DNA of 55,458 nucleotides from an uncultured Ruminococcus sp. (GCA_946537515.1 CAMNFV010000002.1:1-55458), one strand, 5' to 3'. Positions 25,804 through 35,303 are shown, numbered from the stretch's first letter. Numbers and translations: made by a program. Notes: generated by a model from the letters alone, not told the origin.

Positions 25804-26925
25804 TCAAAAACGGTTCTTGAAATCACTGAAACCGAAGTTGCGGAGAATTTTGCAGTTTCCGTCCATTTCGCGAACCGCAACCGCCGGCATCGGCATTCCG
25901 GTGTACATTTTCGCTTTCGTCAGCGTATTGATCGCCATATCTTTAAAGACGAGTCGTTCACCGATTTCCAGCGGGTGGTCGAACGAATAATCGCCGAATA
26001 TATCCTCCGGAAGGCAGCTTCTGCCGCCGAGTCTGTACGTATAGGGGAGTACAGAAGGTTTATCCGCACCGATCAGCGGCGGACGATACCGCAGCTCTGT
26101 GATATCCGGTGCATGGCAGACCGCAGAAGAATCGAGAATCGCAATCGGCATTTCATTCTGAATGATATCCACAACGGAAGTCACAAAATATCCGACTTCC
26201 CAGACAATCGCTTCGCCCGGTTCAATATAAACTTTTAAGCCATATTTCCTTTGCAGCATTGCGATCGTTTCTTCAAATTTTTCAGTCTGGTATCCTTCAC
26301 GCGTCAGGTGATGACCGCCGCCGAGATTGATCCATTCCATTTCCGGCAGCAGCGCACCGAATTTCTCAATGACCGCATCCGTCAGATGAACAAGTGCATC
26401 CGAATTTTGCTCGAAGAGCGCATGTACATGCAGGCCGTTGATATTTCTGCGCTGCGGCATCGGGAATTCTGCGATTGTTGTCCCAAGGCGGGAAAAACGC
26501 GCACATGGATCGAATTCGTCGATCTGCTGGGACAAATATTCCGGATTGACACGCAGTCCGACTGAAACATTATGTGTTCTTGCAAACACGCCGTATTTTG
26601 CGAGTTGAGAAGGGGAATTGAAAACCATATGATCGCAGATCTCTACGAGCTGATCAACCTCTTCAGGCAAATATGCTGTCTGAAAGATATGATTTTCCCC
26701 GTGAAAGAACATGTGCGAGAGCTGTGCTTCATATGCAGAACAGGACGACACACCGTCCAGATAGCGTGAGATCATAGAATAAAACGGAAAGGAAGAAAAA
26801 GCCTTCTGCGCGTAAAGAATCCGGCATCCGGAGCGCTGACGCAGCGCATCCAGCATCATCAGATTCGATTTAAGCTTCGCCTGGTCGATCAGATAGCAAG
26901 GCGACGGCAAGGCTGATTCGAGCAT
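25804..26925 (-). CDS. nspC: Carboxynorspermidine decarboxylase
   Basis: CRILYAQKAFSSF, NGLHVHALFEQ, WINLGGGHHLTREGY, YIEPGEAIVWEVGYFVTSVVDI, DSSAVCHAPDITELRYRP. Confidence 0.9.
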   Translation of the reverse strand: MLESALPSPCYLIDQAKLKSNLMMLDALRQRSGCRILYAQKAFSSFPFYSMISRYLDGVSSCSAYEAQLSHMFFHGENHIFQTAYLPEEVDQLVEICDHMVFNSPSQLAKYGVFARTHNVSVGLRVNPEYLSQQIDEFDPCARFSRLGTTIAEFPMPQRRNINGLHVHALFEQNSDALVHLTDAVIEKFGALLPEMEWINLGGGHHLTREGYQTEKFEETIAMLQRKYGLKVYIEPGEAIVWEVGYFVTSVVDIIQNEMPIAILDSSAVCHAPDITELRYRPPLIGADKPSVLPYTYRLGGRSCLPEDIFGDYSFDHPLEIGERLVFKDMAINTLTKAKMYTGMPMPAVAVREMDGNCKILRNFGFSDFKNRF

Positions 26926-26970
26926 ATTTCTTTCACCCCTTTGCAGATTCAGATAGTTCGCTTATCTTCT

Positions 26971-26999
26971 AGTATAACATAAAATCGTAAAAAACGCAA
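26971..26999 (-). promoter_or_regulatory. Promoter for nspC
   Basis: TTGCGT - 17 bp - TATACT on the minus strand. Confidence 0.55.
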
Positions 27000-27067
27000 T
27001 GGGTGAAGCGATAATTAAATGAATATCCGGCAGCATGGGTCTAAAAGCAGAATTCTGTTAAAAAGAC

Positions 27068-27096
27068 TTGCATTTTTCTTGCAAATATGATATAAT
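27068..27096 (+). promoter_or_regulatory. Promoter for amidase gene
   Basis: TTGCAT - 17 bp - TATAAT. Confidence 0.65.
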
Positions 27097-27138
27097 AAAA
27101 CAGTATGTAGACATGTATATGAAAATGGAGATGCGTAT

Positions 27139-27966
27139 ATGGCAAAACGAAGAAGAGTCCGCTGGGACCGCGTTTTATTGGTCTTCGGTCCATTGTTGTT
27201 ACTGATCCTGATTTTGTGTTTCAGCTGTCATCACCGCGACAAAGATACAATGGATCAAACATCATCGCCGGATAATCTGGTAGAATCCAGTCTTCCTGCT
27301 GAAACATCAGAAGTTGCCGTGCCTGTCGAAGCAGAAGCACGTCCGCTGGTCATCTGCATTGATGCAGGCCACGGCGGCAAAGACAGCGGCGCAACCGATA
27401 AGCCCAATGACAAATCCATGAGCGAGGCAAATAAGCGTTTGGAAAAAAACGATAACCTCAATCTTTCGCTTGCTGTTCGGGATGCGTTTCAGAAGTATCC
27501 GGATATTCAGGTTATCATGACACGTGAAACAGATGTGTTTGTAGAATTGCAGGACCGCTGTGATATCGCGAACAATGCGAATGCTGACTTTTTCATTTCG
27601 CTGCACCGGAATATGGCTGAAAACGGTAAAGGCGTTGAAGTCTGGATCAACAATGATTCGATGGGCGATAACACGATGGATAAGCTCATGTCAGAATACA
27701 TACTGGACTGGCTTGAAAAAGTCGGAATCTCCGAGCGACGCGGCATCCATTACGGCTTCCGCGAGGGCGAAGGCAACTATGAAAGCAACAACTATTACGT
27801 TAACCGATATACCAATATGCCGAGTATCCTGCTTGAGATGGGCTTTATGACCTCAAAGGAGGACAACCGCAACTTCGACGATCATCTTGAGGAATATGCA
27901 GATGCGATCGCATCCGCGATGATTGAATTGCTCACCGACAAGGGCTTATACCCGGTACAAACATAA
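27139..27966 (+). CDS. N-acetylmuramoyl-L-alanine amidase (Amidase_3), membrane-anchored
   Basis: VICIDAGHGGKDSGA, VIMTRETDVFVELQDRCDIANNANADFFISLHRN, PSILLEMGFMTSKEDNR. Confidence 0.95.
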   Translation: MAKRRRVRWDRVLLVFGPLLLLILILCFSCHHRDKDTMDQTSSPDNLVESSLPAETSEVAVPVEAEARPLVICIDAGHGGKDSGATDKPNDKSMSEANKRLEKNDNLNLSLAVRDAFQKYPDIQVIMTRETDVFVELQDRCDIANNANADFFISLHRNMAENGKGVEVWINNDSMGDNTMDKLMSEYILDWLEKVGISERRGIHYGFREGEGNYESNNYYVNRYTNMPSILLEMGFMTSKEDNRNFDDHLEEYADAIASAMIELLTDKGLYPVQT

Positions 27967-27999
27967 CAAAGAACTGAAAAAGAAAAGAGGAACAAAACA

Positions 28000-29727
28000 T
28001 TGGAGACTGTCAGCTATTCTGCGCTGAAAAAACTCGCAAAACAAGAAGTTGAATGTAAAAAAAGAATCGCTGTCATCGGTGATTGTGCAACACAGCAGCT
28101 TGCAACGGCACTCCGCGGTGAGTCGATTCGCCGGGAATACCCGCTTGCAGTACTGGATGCGGATTATGACCAGATGGAAGCACAGCTTCTTGATCCGAAT
28201 TCGGAAGTATATACATCCAAGCCGGATTATATTCTGTTATTTGCATCCTTTGAAAAGCTGAAGAATCGCTTTTATGATACGGTACCGGCGGAGCGTCCGC
28301 AGTTTGCTGCGCGTGAAATGGAACGATTCACAGGACTTTGGCAGGCAATCAGCGCGAATTGCAGCGCGAAGATCCTGATGTTTGATTTTCCGGATGCAGA
28401 AGACAACATCTTCGGCAGCTATGCGCTTCGCACGCCTGCTTCGCTGGGATTTCAGCTGCGAAAACTGAATTTGTTGTTTTCTGAAACAATCGCGGAGCGT
28501 TTCCCGAATGTCTATCCGATTGCGCTGGGCAATATCCAAACTGCCTGCGGCAGAGCAGAATTTTTCGAGGATCGGACCTGGTATCTTGCAAAAATGGCTG
28601 TTCGTACCGATACACTTCCCGCTGTTGCGGCGCGTGTTCTGGATACGATTACGGCGCTTGCGGGACGTGTTAAGAAATGCGTCATCGTCGATCTTGATAA
28701 TACCCTTTGGGGCGGTGTGATCGGTGATGACGGAATCGACGGCATTCAGCTCGGCGAACTTGGTGACGGGCCTGCATTTTCCGCATTGCAGCGCTGGCTT
28801 CTGGAATTGAAGCGCCGCGGCATTCTCCTTGCAGTATGCAGCAAAAATAATGATGATACTGCAAGAGAACCGTTTGAAAAGCATCCGGAGATGATTCTGC
28901 GGCTGGATGATTTTGCAATGTTCGTTGCGAACTGGGAGAATAAGGCTGAAAACATCCGGACGATTCAGAAAACGCTGAATATCGGCATGGACAGCCTTGT
29001 ATTCCTGGACGATAACCCGTTTGAACGGAATCTTGTGCGCGAAATGCTGCCGGAGGTGACCGTTCCGGAATTGCCGGAGGATCCTTCCGCTGTTCCTGCT
29101 TATCTGAATTCGCTGCATCTTTTTGAGGCGGTCAGCTTTTCGGAGGAAGATGCTGCCCGCACCGCACAGTATCAGGCTGAAGCCAGCCGTACCGCTGCAC
29201 AGGCAACATTCAGTTCCTACGAGGACTACCTCAAGGCGCTTGAGATGAAAGCGGAGATTCTTCCGTTTGACTCGTTCCACTATCCGCGCATCGCACAGCT
29301 GACACAGCGTTCCAACCAGTTTAATCTGCGCACGGTTCGCTATTCAGAATCAGATATCGCGGAAATTGCTCAGAATCCGGAGTATCTGACTCGTTATATG
29401 ACGCTGAAAGATAAATTTGGTGAACACGGTCTGATCAGTGTTGTCATCTGTCAGAGACAATCCGCTGACACACTCTTTATTGATACCTGGCTGATGAGCT
29501 GCCGTGTTCTGCGCCGCGGCGTGGAAGAGTGCCTGTTTGACGCGATTGTGAAAATGGCAGCCGATGCCGGATTCCGCTATCTTGCAGCAGAGTACCTGCC
29601 GACTGCGAAGAATAAAATGGTTGCGGATTTCTATGAGACAATGGGAATGACCCCGCTGGGTGACGGAAAGTATATTTTAGAATGCACAAAACATCAAAAT
29701 CATACCCATTCAATTAAGATTTTATAA
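28000..29727 (+). CDS. FkbH-like HAD-IIIC family protein (SGNH-like N-term, HAD, GNAT-like C-term)
   Basis: VKKCVIVDLDNTLWGGVIGDDG, LAVCSKNNDDTA, LVFLDDNPFERNLVREMLPEV, TQRSNQFNLRTVRYSE. TTG start. Confidence 0.85.
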   Translation: METVSYSALKKLAKQEVECKKRIAVIGDCATQQLATALRGESIRREYPLAVLDADYDQMEAQLLDPNSEVYTSKPDYILLFASFEKLKNRFYDTVPAERPQFAAREMERFTGLWQAISANCSAKILMFDFPDAEDNIFGSYALRTPASLGFQLRKLNLLFSETIAERFPNVYPIALGNIQTACGRAEFFEDRTWYLAKMAVRTDTLPAVAARVLDTITALAGRVKKCVIVDLDNTLWGGVIGDDGIDGIQLGELGDGPAFSALQRWLLELKRRGILLAVCSKNNDDTAREPFEKHPEMILRLDDFAMFVANWENKAENIRTIQKTLNIGMDSLVFLDDNPFERNLVREMLPEVTVPELPEDPSAVPAYLNSLHLFEAVSFSEEDAARTAQYQAEASRTAAQATFSSYEDYLKALEMKAEILPFDSFHYPRIAQLTQRSNQFNLRTVRYSESDIAEIAQNPEYLTRYMTLKDKFGEHGLISVVICQRQSADTLFIDTWLMSCRVLRRGVEECLFDAIVKMAADAGFRYLAAEYLPTAKNKMVADFYETMGMTPLGDGKYILECTKHQNHTHSIKIL

Positions 29728-29754
29728 GTTTTTCAGATAAATCACAAAAAACGC

Positions 29755-29783
29755 TTGAAATAATCACAAAACTGTGGTATAAT
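29755..29783 (+). promoter_or_regulatory. Promoter for small acidic protein
   Basis: TTGAAA - 17 bp - TATAAT. Confidence 0.65.
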
Positions 29784-29869
29784 AACAGCATGAGGATCGT
29801 TGCAGCCGCATGGGCAGCGATCATCGGCGTGAGCCGCGAAAAGCACCTTGCGGAGAAAGAGGAATGACT

Positions 29870-30247
29870 ATGAAGAAAACTACTGCTCTTGCACTGTTCG
29901 CAGCCGCTGCAGCAGGTGCTGCCGCTGCATTTATGATTGCGAAGCGCCGTCAGGATGAAGCCAGCTGCCGTTATGATGCAGATGAATTTGATGACGATGA
30001 CGATCTCTTTTGTGAGGATTGCGGCATTTGCGGTGAAGACGTAAAGGAAGCTGCTGAAGATCTCGCTGATAAGGCGGAAGATGCAGCTGAAGATCTCGCT
30101 GACAAGGCTGCTGACGCTGCAGAAGACATCGCGGATCAGGCTGAGGATACTGTCGATGCCATCAAGGATACTGCGGAAGATGTCGCAGACGATGTCGCTG
30201 ATGCGATTGATGATGTCGCAGATAACATTAAGAAAAAGTTTGACTGA
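29870..30247 (+). CDS. Small TM-anchored acidic helical-repeat protein
   Basis: MKKTTALALFAAAAAGAAAAFMIAKRRQ, then CEDCGICGEDV and AEDLADKAEDAAEDLADKAADAAEDIADQAEDTVDAIKDTAEDVADDV repeats; GAGGA RBS. Confidence 0.75.
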   Translation: MKKTTALALFAAAAAGAAAAFMIAKRRQDEASCRYDADEFDDDDDLFCEDCGICGEDVKEAAEDLADKAEDAAEDLADKAADAAEDIADQAEDTVDAIKDTAEDVADDVADAIDDVADNIKKKFD

Positions 30248-30270
30248 AGCGGCGATGTAATCTGAAATCA

Positions 30271-30306
30271 AAACGGGATGCGGCAAATGCTGCCATCCCG
30301 TTTTTT
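30271..30306 (+). terminator. Rho-independent terminator
   Basis: aaacgggatg ... catcccgttttttat. Confidence 0.85.
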
Positions 30307-30329
30307 ATGTGTAGATTGGGGTAAATGAT

Positions 30330-31172
30330 ATGCAGCGAATTCTTGGATATCTGCGCCGCGCTGTGCAGGAATTTGACCTGATTCAAAATGGTGACAGAAT
30401 CGCCGTCGGTATATCAGGCGGAAAAGACAGCCTTGTGCTGCTGAATGCTTTGCGCGATTTTCAGCGCTTTGGTCTGTTTGATTATACGATTGTCGGTATC
30501 ACGCTTGATCCGCAGTTTGAGGGGGTTCAGACGGACTATTCTCCGGCGGAGGAATTCTGTGAAAAGCTTGGTGTAGAATATCATGTGATCCGGACGCAGA
30601 TCGGTCAGATTGTTTTCGATCACAGGAAGGAAACGCATCCTTGCAGTCTGTGTGCCAAAATGCGCCGCGGCGCGCTGCATGACCATGCAAAGGCACTTGG
30701 CTGCAATAAGCTTGCGCTCGGTCACCATAACGACGACGCGATTGAGACATTCCTCATGAATTTATTTATCGAGGGCAGAATTGGCTGCTATGCGCCGAAA
30801 TCGTACCTTTCGCGGAAAGACCTGACGCTGATCCGACCGCTGAGTTTTGCACCGGAGGCGGATATTATTCACGCTGCAAGACAAAATATTCCTCAAATAG
30901 TAAAATCACGCTGTCCGGTGGACGGCCATACATCCCGCGAGATGATGAAGAATTTTATCCGCGAACAGGAAAAGATGCATTCCGGCTTCAAGACAAGAGT
31001 GTTCGGTGCGATGCGCCGGGCTAATGTTGACGGCTGGGGCGGCAAGACCTATGTCCGGGATTTGTCTATGGATAATCCGGAGACAAACGGGAAACCGGAG
31101 CGTTTTCATATGCTGGAAGCAGAAATCGCCAGACGACTCAAGGAGGGACAATATGCGGATCTTGGGAATTGA
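30330..31172 (+). CDS. ttcA: tRNA 2-thiocytidine biosynthesis protein TtcA-like
   Basis: GISGGKDSLVLL PP-loop, CSLCAKMRRGALHDHAKALGCNKLALGHHNDDAIETFLMNLF, RCPVDGHTSREMMKNF. Confidence 0.85.
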   Translation: MQRILGYLRRAVQEFDLIQNGDRIAVGISGGKDSLVLLNALRDFQRFGLFDYTIVGITLDPQFEGVQTDYSPAEEFCEKLGVEYHVIRTQIGQIVFDHRKETHPCSLCAKMRRGALHDHAKALGCNKLALGHHNDDAIETFLMNLFIEGRIGCYAPKSYLSRKDLTLIRPLSFAPEADIIHAARQNIPQIVKSRCPVDGHTSREMMKNFIREQEKMHSGFKTRVFGAMRRANVDGWGGKTYVRDLSMDNPETNGKPERFHMLEAEIARRLKEGQYADLGN

Positions 31173-32169
31173 GAGTTCCTGTGATGAAACAGCGGCTGCG
31201 ATTGTTGAAGACGGTCGCAGAATCCTCTCAAATGTGATCGCCTCACAGGCGGATGAACATAAGCTTTACGGCGGCGTTGTTCCGGAGCTCGCATCCCGCC
31301 GGCATTGTGAAAATATCCTTCCCGTTGTAAAAAAAGCATTGTCTGATGCGAATATGACGATTGATGATGTGGACGGTATTGCGGTAACATATGCGCCGGG
31401 GCTGATCGGTGCGCTGCTTGTCGGCGTCAGCTTTGCAAAGGGCCTTGCAATGATGGCGAATAAGCCGCTTATCCCAGTTCATCACACGGAAGGACATGCT
31501 GCTGCAAACTATCTGGTGCATCCCGATCTGAAGCCGCCGTATCTTGCGCTGATTGTCAGCGGCGGACATACCAGAATTGCCGAAGTCCTCGATTATACGA
31601 CCTTCCGGACGGTCGGCAAAACCCGTGATGATGCGGCAGGAGAATGTTTTGATAAATGTGCGCGTGCAATGGGATTTCCATATCCGGGCGGAGTTCATGT
31701 TGATCAGGCTGCAAAAAAAGGAAATGCATCCGCATTCAAGCTCCCGAAAACGAAAATGGACGGAAATCCTTATGATTTCAGCTTCTCCGGACTGAAAACC
31801 TATATTGTAAATTTATTGCACCATGCAGAGCAATGCGGTGAAACGGTCAATACGGATGATTTAGCTGCCGCTTTACAAAAAGCGATTGCAGATTCCGTAA
31901 CGGAAAAAACAATCGCCGCGGCAAAAGAACTCGGATACAGCGGCATTGCGCTTTCCGGCGGTGTTTCTGCGAATTCTGGTGTACGCGATACACTTGCGGC
32001 TGCCTGTCAGACAAACGGTCTGACGCTTTGTATGCCGCCGATCGCACTTTGCGGAGACAATGCTGCTATGATCGCTGCACAGGGATATTATAATTATATT
32101 GCCGGAATCACAGCAGATGAAACGCTGAATGCGATCGCCTCAAAGGAACTGCGCGGAGAGTCTGCATGA
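31153..32169 (+). CDS. tsaD: tRNA N6-adenosine threonylcarbamoyltransferase
   Basis: MRILGIESSCDETAAAIVEDG, VPELASRRH, HHTEGHAAAN, LIVSGGHTRI, GIALSGGVSANSGVRD. Confidence 0.97.
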   Translation: MRILGIESSCDETAAAIVEDGRRILSNVIASQADEHKLYGGVVPELASRRHCENILPVVKKALSDANMTIDDVDGIAVTYAPGLIGALLVGVSFAKGLAMMANKPLIPVHHTEGHAAANYLVHPDLKPPYLALIVSGGHTRIAEVLDYTTFRTVGKTRDDAAGECFDKCARAMGFPYPGGVHVDQAAKKGNASAFKLPKTKMDGNPYDFSFSGLKTYIVNLLHHAEQCGETVNTDDLAAALQKAIADSVTEKTIAAAKELGYSGIALSGGVSANSGVRDTLAAACQTNGLTLCMPPIALCGDNAAMIAAQGYYNYIAGITADETLNAIASKELRGESA

Positions 32170-32888
32170 ATTACGAATACGAGGAACTGAAAGCCGGTTT
32201 ATATGTCTGCCGGAGCGAAATTCACAGTTTTGGCACGGATGCCTTTCTGCTGACCGGCTTTTGCGGCTACCGGCAGCGGGATCTGGTCTGCGACCTCGGC
32301 ACCGGATGCGGTATCATTCCGCTTTTGATGCAGCGAAATCGTCCGCCGAAGCAGATCTATGCGGTTGACATTCAGCCGGATGCTATTATGCAGCTGGAGC
32401 GCGGTATTGAGAAATCGGACGGCACGCTTGCGATCACCCCGGTCTGCTGCGATTTGCGGAATCTATCTGATATGCCGTTCGGGCAGTTTGATCTTGTGAC
32501 CTGCAATCCGCCCTATAAAGCGAGCAACAGCGGCATTTTGTCCGATGATGCACAAAAGCAGATCGCAAGACACGAGATCGCCGGTGATATTTCGGATATC
32601 TGTGCAGCTGCATCGAGATTGCTGAATTACCATGGGCGATTCTGTCTTTGCTGCCGCCCTGAGCGCCTAGCGGACATGATGTGTGCCATGCGCAGCAATC
32701 AGATTGAGCCGAAAAGACTGCGGCTTGTCTGCAAAACGCCCGAATCAGCGCCGTGGCTCTTTTTAATTGAAGGGAAAAAATCGGCAAAACCGTTTCTGCA
32801 AATCGAACCGACGCTGTTTGTGCGCTCCGGGGAAGAAATGACATCGGAAGCGGCTCAAATTTGCCATTTTGGAGATAAGTATTTATGA
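32166..32888 (+). CDS. tRNA1(Val) (adenine-N6)-methyltransferase-like
   Basis: VCDLGTGCGIIPLLM SAM site, VTCNPPYKASNSG, SFGTDAFLL. Confidence 0.85.
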   Translation: MNYEYEELKAGLYVCRSEIHSFGTDAFLLTGFCGYRQRDLVCDLGTGCGIIPLLMQRNRPPKQIYAVDIQPDAIMQLERGIEKSDGTLAITPVCCDLRNLSDMPFGQFDLVTCNPPYKASNSGILSDDAQKQIARHEIAGDISDICAAASRLLNYHGRFCLCCRPERLADMMCAMRSNQIEPKRLRLVCKTPESAPWLFLIEGKKSAKPFLQIEPTLFVRSGEEMTSEAAQICHFGDKYL

Positions 32889-33712
32889 GCGGAACACTTT
32901 ATATTGTGGGAACTCCGATCGGAAATCTCGGTGATATTACGGAGCGGCAGCTTGAAGTGCTGAGCAGCGTTTCCTTTATTGCTGCGGAAGATACCCGCGT
33001 GACCAGAAAACTGCTTGCACATTTTGACATTCATACACCGCTCGTCAGTTATCATGAACACAGTCCGGAAGCGGTCATCCAGCAGATCCTTGGCCGTATC
33101 CGAAGCGGTGAGACATGTGCTGTTGTGACAGACGCGGGTATGCCATGTATCTCTGATCCCGGTGCGATTCTGGTTCAGAACTGTATTGCGGAAAATATCC
33201 CGATGCAGGTCATTCCGGGGCCAAGTGCTGTGATCTCTGCACTTGCTGTTTCCGGACAGGATACGACACGTTTCTGCTTTGAGGGATTTCTTTCCGTGAC
33301 AAAAAAGCAGCGGTTCACACATCTGGAATCGCTGAAATCAGAAACTCGCACAATGGTTTTTTATGAAGCGCCGCATAAGCTTCTGAATACGCTGAAGGAT
33401 ATGCTCGAATATTTCGGGGACCGTTCGGTTTCGATCTGCCGTGAGCTGACAAAGATTCACGAAGAAGTCACGAAAACGACGCTTTCAGAAGCCGTAAGGT
33501 TTTATGAAGCGAATCCGCCGAGAGGGGAGTTCGTTCTGGTCATAGCGGGTAAACAGAATGCTGAATCTGATGAAAAACCTTCCCTGGAAGCTGTCCTTGC
33601 GATCGCAAAGGAGCGGATCGCTGACGGCGAACGTGCTGCGGATGTCTGCAAACAGCTTGCTGCCGAAACCGGTTATCCGAAACGTGTTCTTTACCAGGCG
33701 GTCATTCAATAA
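32885..33712 (+). CDS. rsmI: 16S rRNA (cytidine(1402)-2'-O)-methyltransferase
   Basis: LYIVGTPIGNLGDIT, AAEDTRVTRKLLAHF, VTDAGMPCISDPG, VIPGPSAVISALAVSG, FEGFLS. Confidence 0.95.
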   Translation: MSGTLYIVGTPIGNLGDITERQLEVLSSVSFIAAEDTRVTRKLLAHFDIHTPLVSYHEHSPEAVIQQILGRIRSGETCAVVTDAGMPCISDPGAILVQNCIAENIPMQVIPGPSAVISALAVSGQDTTRFCFEGFLSVTKKQRFTHLESLKSETRTMVFYEAPHKLLNTLKDMLEYFGDRSVSICRELTKIHEEVTKTTLSEAVRFYEANPPRGEFVLVIAGKQNAESDEKPSLEAVLAIAKERIADGERAADVCKQLAAETGYPKRVLYQAVIQ

Positions 33713-33718
33713 TAACGA

Positions 33719-33757
33719 AAACAGGCAGATACTTCATCGTATCTGCCTGTTTTTTAT
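33719..33757. terminator. Bidirectional terminator between rsmI and coaX
   Basis: acaggcagatac ttcatc gtatctgcctgt tttttatt. Confidence 0.8.
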
Positions 33758-34518
33758 TCTTTGATATTCTTATAATACAGCGTATCCAGACCTTTCAGCA
33801 GCAGTTCATCATCAATGATGATCTCATGGCGGCAATGCGGAATAATCAACGGTGCAAGCCCGCCGCTTGCGATTACCGTTGTCTCGTATCCGAGTTCAGC
33901 CTGCATCCGGTCAATGAGTGCATCCATTGCGCCTGCATTTCCGTAAACAACACCGGCCTGCATGGAATCAATGGTCTCCATATTGATCACCTTTTTCGGG
34001 GCGATCAGCTGAATATGCGGGAGCTGTGCGGTGCCGGATTCCAGAGATTGCAGGGCAAGAGAAACGCCCGGGTAAATAATACCGCCGATGAATTTTTTAT
34101 TCTGATCGACAACCGTAATCGTCGTCGCAGTCCCCATATCAATGATGATCGCGGGCGCACCGTAATGCTCAACGGCGGCAACAGCGCCGACAACCAGATC
34201 GGCACCGACGCCCTGCGGCAGAATATTGATGCCTGTTTTGATACCGGGACCAACGATCAACGAACGAATTCCGGTCAGTTTTTCAACTGCATTGCAAAGC
34301 AGACCGGTCAGCGGCGGTACAACGCTCGAAATAATCGAACCGTGCAGCGCAGTCATATCAACGTCGTGCAGATCGAGAACCATTTTCACCAGAACAGCGT
34401 ATTCGAGATCCGTTTTATTGCGGTCTGAATGCAGACGCTCAACGAATTCCACCTGATGATCATTGACGCATCCGATGCAAATATTCGAGTTTCCGATATC
34501 AATCGTAAGGATTTTCAT
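33754..34518 (-). CDS. coaX: Type III pantothenate kinase
   Basis: MKILTIDIGNSNICIGCV, GVGADLVVGAVAAVEHYGAPAIIIDMGTATTITVVD, GGIIYPGVSLALQSL. Confidence 0.95.
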   Translation of the reverse strand: MKILTIDIGNSNICIGCVNDHQVEFVERLHSDRNKTDLEYAVLVKMVLDLHDVDMTALHGSIISSVVPPLTGLLCNAVEKLTGIRSLIVGPGIKTGINILPQGVGADLVVGAVAAVEHYGAPAIIIDMGTATTITVVDQNKKFIGGIIYPGVSLALQSLESGTAQLPHIQLIAPKKVINMETIDSMQAGVVYGNAGAMDALIDRMQAELGYETTVIASGGLAPLIIPHCRHEIIIDDELLLKGLDTLYYKNIKE

Positions 34519-34534
34519 GTGATAATGCCTTTCT

Positions 34535-35125
34535 TTATTCAGCGGTTGCTGCGGAAGGTTTCTTAATTGTATTCAGAATTCTGACAATCGCGGCGCTCAG
34601 CGCAAGGTTGATACTCATTTCAACCAGGAAATTCAATCCGACAAAGCCGAACAGAAAATATGCGCCGACATTTTCATAGCCGCTTGCAGCGCCCCATTCC
34701 TTAACGGTTGAAAGGAAGAAGAGAACACAGCCAATCAGAAATACACCCGTATTTACGACCGGGCAAACGACGCCGGCTGTCAGAACAGCAGCCCATTGAT
34801 TTTTCTTCTCCAGCAACTGATAAACAGCGCCGGCCGCAGCGCCTGCGAGCATTCCTTTCAACAGGCATGTGATGACTGTGCCCGGAACATTGATCGCAAG
34901 GAACGCACCGGCATCTGTTGCAAGCACCATAATACCGAATACAAATCCGAGCCATGCGCCGGCCTTCCAGCCGTATATTGCAGCTCCGATGATAATCGGG
35001 GCAAGCACGAGCGTAATGCTGAACGGGCCGAAACGGATCGCGCTGCCGAGTCCCTGCAGAACAATTACGATTGCGGTCAGAATTCCCATTCCGACCAAAG
35101 TCTGAATATTCCATTTTTTTGACAT
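34535..35125 (-). CDS. ECF transporter S component, probable pantothenate (PanT-like) by linkage to coaX
   Basis: Six-helix S-component pattern (RFGPFSITLVLAPIIIGAAIYGWKAGAWLGFVFG). Start MSKKW with GGAGGAGG RBS; 16 bp upstream of coaX. Confidence 0.75.
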   Translation of the reverse strand: MSKKWNIQTLVGMGILTAIVIVLQGLGSAIRFGPFSITLVLAPIIIGAAIYGWKAGAWLGFVFGIMVLATDAGAFLAINVPGTVITCLLKGMLAGAAAGAVYQLLEKKNQWAAVLTAGVVCPVVNTGVFLIGCVLFFLSTVKEWGAASGYENVGAYFLFGFVGLNFLVEMSINLALSAAIVRILNTIKKPSAATAE

Positions 35126-35263
35126 ATAAATGCCTCCTCCTGTTATTATTCCCATGCGGGATACAACACAAGCACGGACATTGCCGAGCGGACGCACATT
35201 TCCTTGCAGAAATCCGGTCAACGGCGGGAAGTACCGGTTTCAGCACATTGTGTGTCCGGTTAC

Positions 35264-35292
35264 AGTATAGCATATTCAACCACGTTTGTCAA
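35264..35292 (-). promoter_or_regulatory. Promoter for S component-coaX operon
   Basis: TTGACA - 17 bp - TATACT on the minus strand. Confidence 0.75.
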
Positions 35293-35303
35293 GTATTGCA
35301 TAA

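Noticed and set aside
28237-29280. 347-aa minus-strand ORF
   Set aside because: Antisense to the FkbH-like gene; no domain.
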